64,000 nt of DNA, taken from contig CAWJFP010000036.1 of NCBI GenBank assembly GCA_963842155.1, positions 62,001 to 126,000 on the forward strand, read 5' to 3'. The position numbers and the translations under genes were made by a program. The stretch comes from CAWJFP01 sp963842155 (GTDB lineage: Bacteria; Pseudomonadota; Alphaproteobacteria; JACZXZ01). How positions within the stretch are numbered: the stretch's first letter is position 1; every line of letters starts with the position of its first letter. Under the pieces are notes generated by a model. That model ran no database searches, was not told where the DNA came from, and saw nothing but the letters and a program-made list of their open reading frames with translations. Below are positions 53,443 through 61,362 of this stretch, one piece after another.

Positions 53443-55128
53443 TCATGCCTCCAAAGCGAGCATGCGCCGGAAGGCCGCGGCGAAACGCGCGGGCTCGAAG
53501 CGGCGCCAACGCGCAGCGATGTGACCGTCGGGACGCACGAGATAGCCGGCGCCGGGCTCGGCGAGGGCGAGGAGCGGGCCCGCGCGGCCCTTGCGATCGA
53601 CCGCGACCGTGGCGCCGTTCGCCGCGCGATCCTGGGACGCCAGCAGCACGAGATCGAGACGCTCCGTCATCCCTTGTCCGCGCATGGCGGCTTCGGCGGC
53701 GGGATCGCCCGCCATCATGATGACCGTGGGCTTGAGCCCGACAAGATCGAGGAGATGCCCGTCAAGGGCGCGGCCGTCCCGCAGCAAGGTGACCGGGAAG
53801 GTGGGAAGCGTGGCGCCCACGAGGGCGCCGCCCGGCGGCCAAGCCTCCTCCTCGGGCGTATCGATGATCGACTGCGCGAAGGTGATCGCCGTGGTCTGGC
53901 GGGGATTGACCAGCGGACGCGCGAAATCATGCCGGACCGCGAGGCTGAGCGCGGCTTCGCGCATCAGCTCGAAGCCGGCCGAGGGCGGCGTCATGAAGAG
54001 CGTGCTCTTGCGCGCTTGGCGGATATTCTCCTCGGCCGCAAAGACGCGCTCGTCGCTGTAGCTGTCGAGGAGGCGCTCGCCGCCCCAGCCCTGGACGACC
54101 GCCGCGAGCTTCCAGGCGAGATTTCCGGCATCGTCGATGCCGGAATTCAGGCCTCGCACACCGAAGATCGGCACGAGATGCGCGGCGTCGCCCGCGAACA
54201 GTACCCTGCCATGGCGATAGCGCGCGAGCGTCAGGCAATGCGCCTTGTAAAGGCTCGTCCAGATAAGCTCGTAGGCGGGCCCTTCGCCGATCATCGCAAG
54301 ATGCGCGTCGATGCGGGCGCGGACGCGCTCCTCGGCGAGCTCGGCCTCCGCGTCCTCGTCGTCGCGGAGCTGGTAATCCACCCGCCAGATATCGCCCGGC
54401 TGGCGATGCATCAACACCGTCGAGCGCGGGTTGGAGGGCGGATCGAACCAGGCTCGGCGCTCGGTCGGATGCCGGCTTTCGAGATGGATGTCGGCGATGA
54501 GATAGCGCCCCTCGTAGGAATTGCCCGCGAAGGCGAGCCCGAGCGCCTGCCGGACGAAGCTGCGCGCGCCGTCGCATGCCACGACCCAATCGGCGTTCAG
54601 CCGATAGGCGCCCTCGGGCGTCGCGATGTCGAGCAGCACGCCCGACTCCCCCGGCGCGATGCCCGCGACGCGGCTCTGCCAGCGGATGTCCGCGCCGCCG
54701 ATCTCGTTCAGCGAATCGACCAGAAACTGCTCCAGATAGCATTGCTGGATGTTGATCATCGGCGGATGCTTCTGGTCGGCGTCGTGCGGCATGGCGAACT
54801 GGAGCACCAGATGCTCATGCCAGAAGCTGCGGCCGCCGGTCCAGGCGAGCGCCTTGGCGAGGTGGGGCGCCGCGACGCCGTAGCGATCCCAAATCTCGAT
54901 GCTGCGGCGCGACGTGCAGGTGGCGCGGCTGCCGAAGCTCACCGCATCGCGCGGCTCGATGAGCACGCAGGGAACGCCATAGCGCCGAAGCCCGATGGCG
55001 AGCGTCAGGCCGACCGGACCGGCGCCGACGATGGCGACGGGATGGCGCCGCGCGGCGCCGCCGAGCTCGGCCGGCCGCGTGAAGGCGTAGCTGGGGAGAT
55101 CGTGATAGATGCTCCTGCCGATCGCCAT
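53443..55128 (-). CDS. FAD-dependent aromatic monooxygenase (MhpA/PheA-like)
   Basis: 561 aa, class A flavoprotein hydroxylase. FAD motif HPVAIVGAGPVGLTLAIGLRRYG near 30-50, DG motif VVACDGARSFVRQALGL near 190, GD motif RVLFAGDAAHLVPIFGVRGLNSGIDDAGNLAWKLA near 320, plus a thioredoxin-like C-terminal domain usual in phenol hydroxylase relatives. The substrate is probably a phenolic compound but is not shown. Start ATG 55128. Stop and the next flavoprotein start are adjacent (one base between), indicating one transcript. Confidence 0.9.
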   Translation of the reverse strand: MAIGRSIYHDLPSYAFTRPAELGGAARRHPVAIVGAGPVGLTLAIGLRRYGVPCVLIEPRDAVSFGSRATCTSRRSIEIWDRYGVAAPHLAKALAWTGGRSFWHEHLVLQFAMPHDADQKHPPMINIQQCYLEQFLVDSLNEIGGADIRWQSRVAGIAPGESGVLLDIATPEGAYRLNADWVVACDGARSFVRQALGLAFAGNSYEGRYLIADIHLESRHPTERRAWFDPPSNPRSTVLMHRQPGDIWRVDYQLRDDEDAEAELAEERVRARIDAHLAMIGEGPAYELIWTSLYKAHCLTLARYRHGRVLFAGDAAHLVPIFGVRGLNSGIDDAGNLAWKLAAVVQGWGGERLLDSYSDERVFAAEENIRQARKSTLFMTPPSAGFELMREAALSLAVRHDFARPLVNPRQTTAITFAQSIIDTPEEEAWPPGGALVGATLPTFPVTLLRDGRALDGHLLDLVGLKPTVIMMAGDPAAEAAMRGQGMTERLDLVLLASQDRAANGATVAVDRKGRAGPLLALAEPGAGYLVRPDGHIAARWRRFEPARFAAAFRRMLALEA

Positions 55129-55129
55129 G

Positions 55130-56419
55130 TCAGCCGAGCCGCGCAGCGAGGCGAATGCCCTGCCAGATGCAGGCGTCGGAGTTCACATACTCCCAGGCGC
55201 CGAACCGGCCGATGGTGAAAATATCGAGCCGCGCCAAGTAGGCGCCAATCCGCTCGAGGATCGCGAGTCGATCATGAGTGTAGACCGGATAGCCATAATC
55301 GACGTCGACAAATCGGGTTTCGGCAACATCAACGCGCGAGCGGATCAGGCGGGCCTCGACCAACCACTCGAGGATCGTCTGCTCGAGATCGGCGTCGGCC
55401 GCCAAGGACTTCTCCGGCGAGTGGGAGATCTCGCACATGATGGCTTGCACCGGCCTGCGGCGCAAGCTCGGGGAAGAGGTGTGGTTGAAGGTTATCTTGT
55501 GCGCGGGGACGCGGGGGTCGGCCACGTAGACGCGCTGGGGCTCGTTCGCCACCGCCTTGCCGACCAGGATAAGGAGCAGCTTGAGCGCAACGAACTCGAG
55601 GCGCTCGGCGTCGTCGATTAAATGTTTCGGGCAGTCCCGAATTGCGCGGAGAAGCGCCGGCAGGGGCATGGTCGAGACCAAACTTTCCCAGGCCCAGACA
55701 TCGCCGTTGGTGGTCCTCACGGTCTTGGCCTTCGGATCGATGTCGCAAACCTCCTGGCCGAATTCGATCGCTCCGCAATGGCGGGCCATGGCCCGGAAGA
55801 TCTCAACGAAACCGCCGTCCGCCGGATAGGCCACCTGGCTTCCCCCTTCGAGCGGCCGGCGGGTCCGCTCCCCTTGCGGGGCGTGGCCGGGTCCGCTCTC
55901 TGCGATTCGCTCTTGGACCCATTCGCAGCTCATCCGCCTCAGATCGCGCGCCCAGAGCTTGCGGTTGTAGGGAAGCATGAAATGACGCGCGACCCCGAGC
56001 CCGAAACGCTCGACGATCCAGTCTTCGAAGTTATCGGCGGTGGCGACCGCATCGGTTCCGGGATCGGTTCCGGGCCGGTGTCGGCGGCACTCGGCAATGA
56101 TGGCCGGGTCGGAAATTTGTTCGAAATGCTGCTGAAAAGGGTAGTCGATCAGGTCGCCATTGAAAAAAACCCGCGCGTCGCGGCGTTGCCTGTGCCAGCG
56201 GCCCTTCATGAGGCGCTCGACCAGCCGCAAGACCTCCGGATGGGGCGAATGAAAGGAGTGCCCGCCGATGTCGAAGACGCCGCCGCCGAACTCGATCGAT
56301 CGGCACAGGCCGCCGACCTCATGGCTCTTTTCCAGGATGCGCGATCTTCCCGCATAGCTCGATGACAGCGCCAATCCGGCCGGGCCGGCGCCGATGATGA
56401 CGAGCTCGTCGGAGTCCAA
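55130..56419 (-). CDS. UDP-galactopyranose mutase/amine-oxidase-like flavoprotein
   Basis: 429 aa. The N-terminal Rossmann motif LVIIGAGPAGLALSSSYAG is followed by GGHSFHSPHPEVLRLVERL and FVDVDYGYPVYTHDR; the C-terminal IFTIGRFGAWEYVNSDACIWQGIRLAARLG is the FAD-closing motif of UGM-like proteins. The family includes protoporphyrinogen-oxidase-like enzymes acting on nucleotide sugars in polysaccharide synthesis. With the next gene it may form a glycan module. It could also be another FAD oxidoreductase. Confidence 0.82.
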   Translation of the reverse strand: MDSDELVIIGAGPAGLALSSSYAGRSRILEKSHEVGGLCRSIEFGGGVFDIGGHSFHSPHPEVLRLVERLMKGRWHRQRRDARVFFNGDLIDYPFQQHFEQISDPAIIAECRRHRPGTDPGTDAVATADNFEDWIVERFGLGVARHFMLPYNRKLWARDLRRMSCEWVQERIAESGPGHAPQGERTRRPLEGGSQVAYPADGGFVEIFRAMARHCGAIEFGQEVCDIDPKAKTVRTTNGDVWAWESLVSTMPLPALLRAIRDCPKHLIDDAERLEFVALKLLLILVGKAVANEPQRVYVADPRVPAHKITFNHTSSPSLRRRPVQAIMCEISHSPEKSLAADADLEQTILEWLVEARLIRSRVDVAETRFVDVDYGYPVYTHDRLAILERIGAYLARLDIFTIGRFGAWEYVNSDACIWQGIRLAARLG

Positions 56420-56421
56420 GG

Positions 56422-57366
56422 CTAAAATCTCAGCTCTTTAAAGGTCGGCAGCCACTTGGCCTCGAGCTCCAGCTCGGCGCCCTCGCCTCGAAAGCCGCCG
56501 ATGACGTTGACGCCCTGGTCCATCTCCACATGTCCTCGCGCCAAGAGCAGCACCGGCGGCGGTGTGGACAGGTATTTGTAGGGCCCCGACGCATAGGCGT
56601 GCGGATATTCGTCGCCGTCGCAATGCAGCAGCAGCAACACGGAATTGCCGAAACAGCCCAGAAGATGCGCGCCGCCGCCTTGCACCGCGACGAATAGGTG
56701 TGATTTGGCCAGGATTTCGAGCTTGGCAAGGTTGTACGATGCGTCGGATTCGGCGCACAGGTCTTCCAGGATCAAGACATCGCCGAACCGCCTGACCAGC
56801 TCGATGTCCGGATAGTCGCAATCGATATTGTGATCGGTCGTGTAGCCGACATCCTTGGGCAGAGTCCTCGGCCGGCTATAGACCACGTCAAAGCGATCCG
56901 AGGCGAGGCGGAACAGCTTTTCGAGTGCGCGCAGCGAAAGAAAATTGAGCGGACCCACGCCCCATTCCACGCAAAATTTGTTCTGGATGAAAAGCACCGG
57001 GCGACGAAATTTTCTGCCTTGGGAACGGTATCGCGATCGGTAATCCGGCATGACATGCCATGGCTGCTTCGTCGCGCTATAGGTGCTGTTGGTTGGCCAA
57101 TCGCGCTGTTCGATGGGGACCCATTGGCGCGGACCGGATTTCTCGTGAAATTCGTCGTCGGCCAGAAAATAGTAATAGGGTCGCATGCCGCCATAGGTGA
57201 TCACGCGCCGGCCGGCGAGCAGGCCTTGCGTCTTTAGCCAGAATGCAAAGGGAATGAACGTCGTGATCTCGGCCCCGAACTCGCCTTTGTACTCGATGGC
57301 ACCCGTCGCCTCGAGCCGGCTAAGCGCCTGATTGAGCAGCTCCTGATCGTTCACCGCCGCACCCAT
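56422..57366 (-). CDS. uncharacterised protein, possible glycan-related enzyme
   Basis: 314 aa, start ATG 57366. The residues look like a globular cytosolic enzyme: AGRRVITYGGMRPYYYFLADDEFHEKSGPR, RPVLFIQNKFCVEWGVGPLNFLSLRAL, and KSHLFVAVQGGGAHLLGCFGNSVLLLLHCDGDEYPHAYASGP. The last block (HLFVAVQGGGAHLLG) resembles the histidine loop of DUF563/GT61-like glycosyltransferases, but I cannot name a family. Stop is two bases from the UGM-like gene start on the same strand, so they are one operon. Codon use appears less GC-rich than the core genes. Confidence 0.6.
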   Translation of the reverse strand: MGAAVNDQELLNQALSRLEATGAIEYKGEFGAEITTFIPFAFWLKTQGLLAGRRVITYGGMRPYYYFLADDEFHEKSGPRQWVPIEQRDWPTNSTYSATKQPWHVMPDYRSRYRSQGRKFRRPVLFIQNKFCVEWGVGPLNFLSLRALEKLFRLASDRFDVVYSRPRTLPKDVGYTTDHNIDCDYPDIELVRRFGDVLILEDLCAESDASYNLAKLEILAKSHLFVAVQGGGAHLLGCFGNSVLLLLHCDGDEYPHAYASGPYKYLSTPPPVLLLARGHVEMDQGVNVIGGFRGEGAELELEAKWLPTFKELRF

Positions 57367-57549
57367 GTCTTAAGCCGCTCCCGGCATGCGAGGGGCGCCA
57401 ATTCGCTTTCGGGGCAGGCACCGCCACGCCATTACCACGCGAGACATATGATGTTCAGCTGGGTTGGCGCGATGTCGTGCAACAGACTGAACGATACAGC
57501 GTGGATCTCGGCGCTCCGCCCGCCGCGCGCGATGGCGTTGGTGCAGGTT

Positions 57550-58074
57550 TTACCATTTCCGATTCGCCAGCACCCGACGAACGATCGGCTCGAAGGCTTC
57601 CAAGGGCATGGACTCGTAGTTGGGATCGAAGGCGGCTTGATCGAACTGGTCGCAGAACTCGGCGGTATATTCAAAATGCGGATGGCCGCGGAATTGCTCA
57701 CGCATATTGCGGTCGGCGCCGAAGAAATGGAAAAAGTAATAGCCCTGGAAAATGCCATGGTGCTGCATCATCCAATGGTTGCGCTCGGAGATGTATGGCT
57801 TGAGGATCATCGCCCCGAATTCCGCGTGGCTTTCCGGAGCGAGGGCGGCGCCGCTGTCATGGATCAGCGCGCAAGCGACGTATTCCTCGTCGCGCCCGGC
57901 GCGATGAGCACGGGTGGCGGTTTGCAGGCAGTGCTCGAGCCGGTCGACGGCGAAGCCGTGGCACTCGTTTCTGAGCAGCGTCAGGTGGCCGAGCAGCCGG
58001 TCCGGCAGGCCGCGCGCGAACTCGGCGTCGGCCTGGGCGATGCGCACCCAAGCCGCCTGGTTAGCCTCGGTCAT
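57550..58074 (-). CDS. HD domain phosphohydrolase-like protein
   Basis: 174 aa from ATG 58074 (MTEANQAAWVRIAQADAEFARGLPDRLLGHL). The metal-binding HD pattern is HCLQTATRAHRAGRDEEYVACALIHDSGAALAPESHAEF, with the histidine of HCLQT, the HD of ALIHDSG and a later histidine in NHWMMQHHGIFQGYYFFHFFG. This is reminiscent of the inositol-oxygenase/PhnZ-type HD proteins, which oxidise or hydrolyse small phosphonates. The length agrees with that family. The substrate is unknown. Confidence 0.75.
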   Translation of the reverse strand: MTEANQAAWVRIAQADAEFARGLPDRLLGHLTLLRNECHGFAVDRLEHCLQTATRAHRAGRDEEYVACALIHDSGAALAPESHAEFGAMILKPYISERNHWMMQHHGIFQGYYFFHFFGADRNMREQFRGHPHFEYTAEFCDQFDQAAFDPNYESMPLEAFEPIVRRVLANRKW

Positions 58075-58424
58075 GGCGCGAAAGCTAGGCCGAGGCCCGA
58101 TCGCTTGTCGTCTCGCTTCGCCGTCAGCCATTCCCGGTCTCGATCGGACACGCAATCCTACCAAGATGCGCGGCGTTGCTTGCTCTGTCAACGGCACGTT
58201 AGGCCGACGCGGCGGCTCGAAGAGCGCAATCGGCTTGGCAAGTTTCATCTGTCTCGTGCTGGAGGGCATCGACGCACGACGCCGCCCTGAAGCGCGTCGC
58301 CGGAAGCCTGAGCGGCGGACCAAGTGCCCGCTCGCAGGACGGCGATTTTTCCCACCGCTTGTAGAGGATTGTCAGCGTAGTTGTACAACCGCGTTCGCGA
58401 GTTCAAGCGCGGGATTCGTAAGAT

Positions 58425-58453
58425 TTGCCTTGACAGCATGTTCCTGTTATGTT
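58425..58453 (+). promoter_or_regulatory. candidate promoter of the nuclease gene
   Basis: TTGCCT at 58425-58430, 17-base spacer, TATGTT at 58448-58453. The -10 overlaps the LexA-type box, so repression by promoter occlusion is possible. Start ATG 58508 is about 55 bases away. Confidence 0.5.
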
Positions 58454-58454
58454 C
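58440..58454 (+). promoter_or_regulatory. LexA-type SOS box GTTC-N7-GTTC
   Basis: GTTCCTGTTATGTTC is a perfect match to the direct repeat GTTC-N7-GTTC known as the LexA binding site of alphaproteobacteria. It overlaps the -10 box of the nuclease gene. By chance about two such matches per 64 kb on both strands are expected in random sequence, so it is the position that gives it weight. Confidence 0.5.
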
Positions 58455-58507
58455 TTTTTTTCCCGCGGTGAACAATCACCGCTATTGCCGCCGTTTGCGG
58501 GGATTTG

Positions 58508-59573
58508 ATGACGCCTGCGAGCCTCATCGAGGATTGGCAACGAGCGAGTGATCGCGGGATCAAGCGCCATTTAACCCTCACCAAAGACGCGCTTCTGTTA
58601 GGCGCCGATACGGTGATCGCGAAGCGCCGCAATGACGGCGGCATGGCCTGCGAGATCGATGGTCGGGAAGAGGAGATTCTGGCGCTGATCGCCGCGGCAT
58701 ATGGCCGGCCCGTTTCGCCCGACATCATCGCCCACCTCCGTCGAGCCGACCAGGCTTTCACTCGTGGCGACCTCGTCTCCGCGCAAATGCATATCGCCTT
58801 TACAGGCCTGCATGGGATTGAAGACGAGGCGCCTGCGTCGCTCCGGCTCTTCCTGGCTGATCGATTACTGCAAGCGGGACTTGGTCCGCGAGACCTGCTG
58901 AGCGCGCTGACGGACGAGACCGATCCGTCCGAGAGCTTTCAAAAGGCGAGCCCCGATGATCCGAAGCATCCCGGATGGCCGGCGGGGACGGTGGGCGGGC
59001 GGGGCGGCAAGTTTCGCCCCAAGGACGGAACAGATGCGGTCATCTCCGAAGAGCTAACGCAGCGAATTCTGCGCCGGGCGACAAGGCGCAGAGCGCGTGA
59101 AATGCTTTTCTCACTGCTCCGCCTTGCTGGCGAAGCAGTGCTTACCCTAATTCCTGGTATCGGAGAGCTCAGCGAAGCCGAGATTATCGCCGAGCTGCTC
59201 ACGATGGCGGCAAACGACCGCGAACTTGAAATCGACGTGAAGGCCGCCCTCGACTTTGTCAATAAACGGCCTCACACGCTCGAGGAGCTTCGTGCCGCGG
59301 CCACGGGGCCAAGCCAGCCAGGCTATGAAAACCATCACATAGTGACACAGGGCGGCCAGAACGCGACGAACATGTCTCAGGAATTGCTACAAAGCGGCGA
59401 TAACATCGTCCGAGTGCCGACCCTTCTGCACGAGGAGATCAATGCCGAATATTCCAAAAGCGCGACGGAGGCGGCTCGGCATGACGGTCTACCGATGGCT
59501 TCAAACGCAGCCGTTTGATGTTCAATATGAAGAAGGCGTCAAGATCATGCGAATGCTGGGGCTAATTCAGTAG
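58508..59573 (+). CDS. HNH/ENDO VII-type nuclease toxin candidate, C-terminal one-base frameshift
   Basis: About 354 aa if repaired. Residues 1-140: a helical module (ADQAFTRGDLVSAQMHIAFTGLHGI, then RLFLADRLLQAGLGPRDLL). Residues 150-175: a linker DDPKHPGWPAGTVGGRGGKFRPKDG of the type (P-A-G-x-GG-K-F) that I recall before variable toxin domains. Residues 200-235: hydrophobic helix LFSLLRLAGEAVLTLIPGIG. Residues 273-320: catalytic GYENHHIVTQGGQN and NIVRVPTLLHEEINAEYS, an HNH-like site with paired histidines. At about 59475-59480 an extra base breaks the frame; the +1 frame adds MTVYRWLQTQPFDVQYEEGVKIMRMLGLIQ, a natural family ending, to 59573. Function inferred: DNA-cleaving toxin. Confidence 0.7.
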
Positions 59574-59599
59574 CAAGCGAGAAGCGGAACGGGAGGGAC

Positions 59600-60161
59600 A
59601 TGGCCATGACCGGAGATCCACGAGCCGATGAAATTTATCAGACCGGGCAGCGGCTAATGGAAGAGCTGAAAGCCGCTATCCGGAATAAGGACGCGGCCGC
59701 CCAACGTCTGATCGCCGTCAAGCTCGCGCGCTTGGGGCAGGGTCTGAAGAGGATAGAAATGGCGCATCGCGTGACTCTGGCTGGAGTAATGGCATGCCGG
59801 GAGGCGACGAACCCGCAGGACCGTATGCGAGAGTTGCTGGCGCGTTCGAGGTCGTCGCGTATCTGGCGCTACGGCCCAAGACGATTTGGTCGACGACAAT
59901 CTGAGCAAGGACGCGGAAACTCACCTGCAGACCATTCTCAGCGGGCTGGACGCGATCGAGCCTGAAGGCCGCATGGCTCTCGTCCCATTCCTCGACAGCC
60001 ACGACCTAGACGTGCGCGCCTGCGCCGCCGCCGCGCTACTGGACCTCATTCCGGATCGCGCTATACCCGTGCTGCGCGACCTCATGGAAAATTGGACTGA
60101 CACCAACGCAGCGGTCACGGCGCTCGAAGCGCTCCAAAAGAGAGCTAATCGCACTGGCTGA
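59600..60161 (+). pseudogene. putative immunity gene, copy 1 (DUF2019-like), two frameshifts
   Basis: The start MAMTGDPRADEIYQTGQRLMEELKAAIRNKDAAAQRLIAVKLARL follows GGGAGG. The C-terminal part, intact from about 59886, reads AETHLQTILSGLDAIEPEGRMALVPFLDSHDLDVRACAAAALLDLIPDRAIPVLRDLMENW, a HEAT/DUF2019-like helical repeat. Two one-base losses (about 59842 and 59858) divide the halves. If repaired it encodes about 185 residues. It follows a nuclease gene, which suggests protection from it. It may be read through errors rather than dead; see copy 2. Confidence 0.6.
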
Positions 60162-60238
60162 ATGTTGCCGCGCAATCGCCGTGCAAGCGCGGTACTGAAG
60201 GAGATCGAGTTGCGACGGAGACGAAGTACGGGAGGGAC

Positions 60239-60795
60239 ATGGCCATGCCCGGAGACGCACGAGCCGATGAGATTTTTGAGACCACGGAGCGGCTAATGGA
60301 AGAGCTGAAAGCTGCTGTCCGGAACAAGGACGCGGCTGCTCAACGTCTGCTCACCGTCAAGCTCGCGCGCTTAGCGCTATAGGTTTGAAGAGGATAGAAA
60401 TGGGGCATCGTGTGATTTTCCTGAGCGTGATGACAGCCTTGCATGATGCCTCCACTCAACAAAAACGTATCGAAAAGCTGCTGGCTGCGTTCGAGGTCCT
60501 CGCAGGGATTCGGAGCACAGCGCAAGATGACCTGGTCGACGACGATCTTAGCGACGATGCGGAAACTCACCTGCGGACAGTTCTCAGCGGACTGGACGCG
60601 ATCAAGCCGGAAGGCCGCATACTCCTTGCGCCATTCCTCGACAGCTACAACCTTGACGTGCGCGCCTGCGCCGCCGTCGCGCTACTCGAGCTCATGCCGG
60701 ATCGCGTCATACCGGTGCTGCGCGACCTCGCCGAAAACGCCGCTGGCACCAACGCGGGGGCCACGGCACTCGAAGCGCTCGAAAAGCGACGGTAA
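60239..60795 (+). pseudogene. putative immunity gene, copy 2 (DUF2019-like), interrupted after 47 codons
   Basis: Starts MAMPGDARADEIFETTERLMEELKAAVRNKDAAAQRLLTVKLARLAL then stops at 60382, while the remainder (KRIEMGHRVIFLSVMTALHDAS..RILLAPFLDSYNLDVRACAAVALLELMPDRVIPVLRDLAENAAG) continues from 60385 to 60795 in another frame. Compared with copy 1 there are two extra bases at the join. The halves are about four fifths identical to copy 1. GGAGG precedes the ATG. Alternatively the two halves are separate proteins. Confidence 0.6.
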
Positions 60796-60918
60796 TCCTG
60801 CCGAACGAGCGATCTTGTCTTCTGCCACTGCAAGCTCGCAGCAACGTATCAACTGGAGGAGCCTCGCGCGCGCGAACTCTGGGTACCGCTTCCAAGTTAA
60901 ATCGAAGTGATAAGGGGA

Positions 60919-60994
<76 letters not shown>

Positions 60995-61118
60995 TAGGGG
61001 CCGTCCGGCGAGAGCGGCGACGGCCGCTTATAATGGCTTTCCCAAAGCCTGTCCAGATTTCCTAAAACTTTCCAGATCATGCACCTGTCCCGACATTTGT
61101 CTGTCCCGTCGGCGGCAG

Positions 61119-61331
61119 CTACTCGCGCGGCTCGTCCCGGCCGGCGTCGGCGTCCGCGCCGGCTTCCGGCTTCTCCTCGGTCTCGATGCGATAGCCTTCG
61201 CCGAGCCAGCGGCCGAGATCGATGTCGGCGCAACGCCTCGAGCAGAAGGGCCGGTAACGCGCAACGCTCGGCTTGCGGCAGATGGGGCAGGCCGCCTGCT
61301 TGCGGCGCGGCAATGTCGCAATCTCGCCCAT
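61119..61331 (-). CDS. yacG: DNA gyrase inhibitor/zinc-binding protein YacG
   Basis: 70 aa with the four-cysteine zinc finger CPICRK..FCSRRCADIDLGRWLGEGYRI, followed by an acidic tail. YacG binds GyrB and blocks gyrase in E. coli. It is the last gene of infA-maf-rng-yacG with 31 bases after the rng stop. Confidence 0.92.
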   Translation of the reverse strand: MGEIATLPRRKQAACPICRKPSVARYRPFCSRRCADIDLGRWLGEGYRIETEEKPEAGADADAGRDEPRE

Positions 61332-61362
61332 GCGCTGTTTCCGTCTCCGGCCTCGCTTGCGC

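Larger units (their letters stand above)
58075..58507. other. 433-base regulatory region before the nuclease gene
   Basis: It contains no protein gene I can support, although several open frames cross it on the minus strand. It holds a 10-base perfect palindrome GTTGTACAAC at 58380-58389, then a promoter and SOS-like box listed separately. The composition drops sharply in GC at 58370-58470, as expected of a regulatory region. Confidence 0.55.

Noticed and set aside
58245..58475. 76-codon minus-strand frame before the nuclease
   Set aside because: It crosses the promoter and SOS-like box and has no protein-like features.
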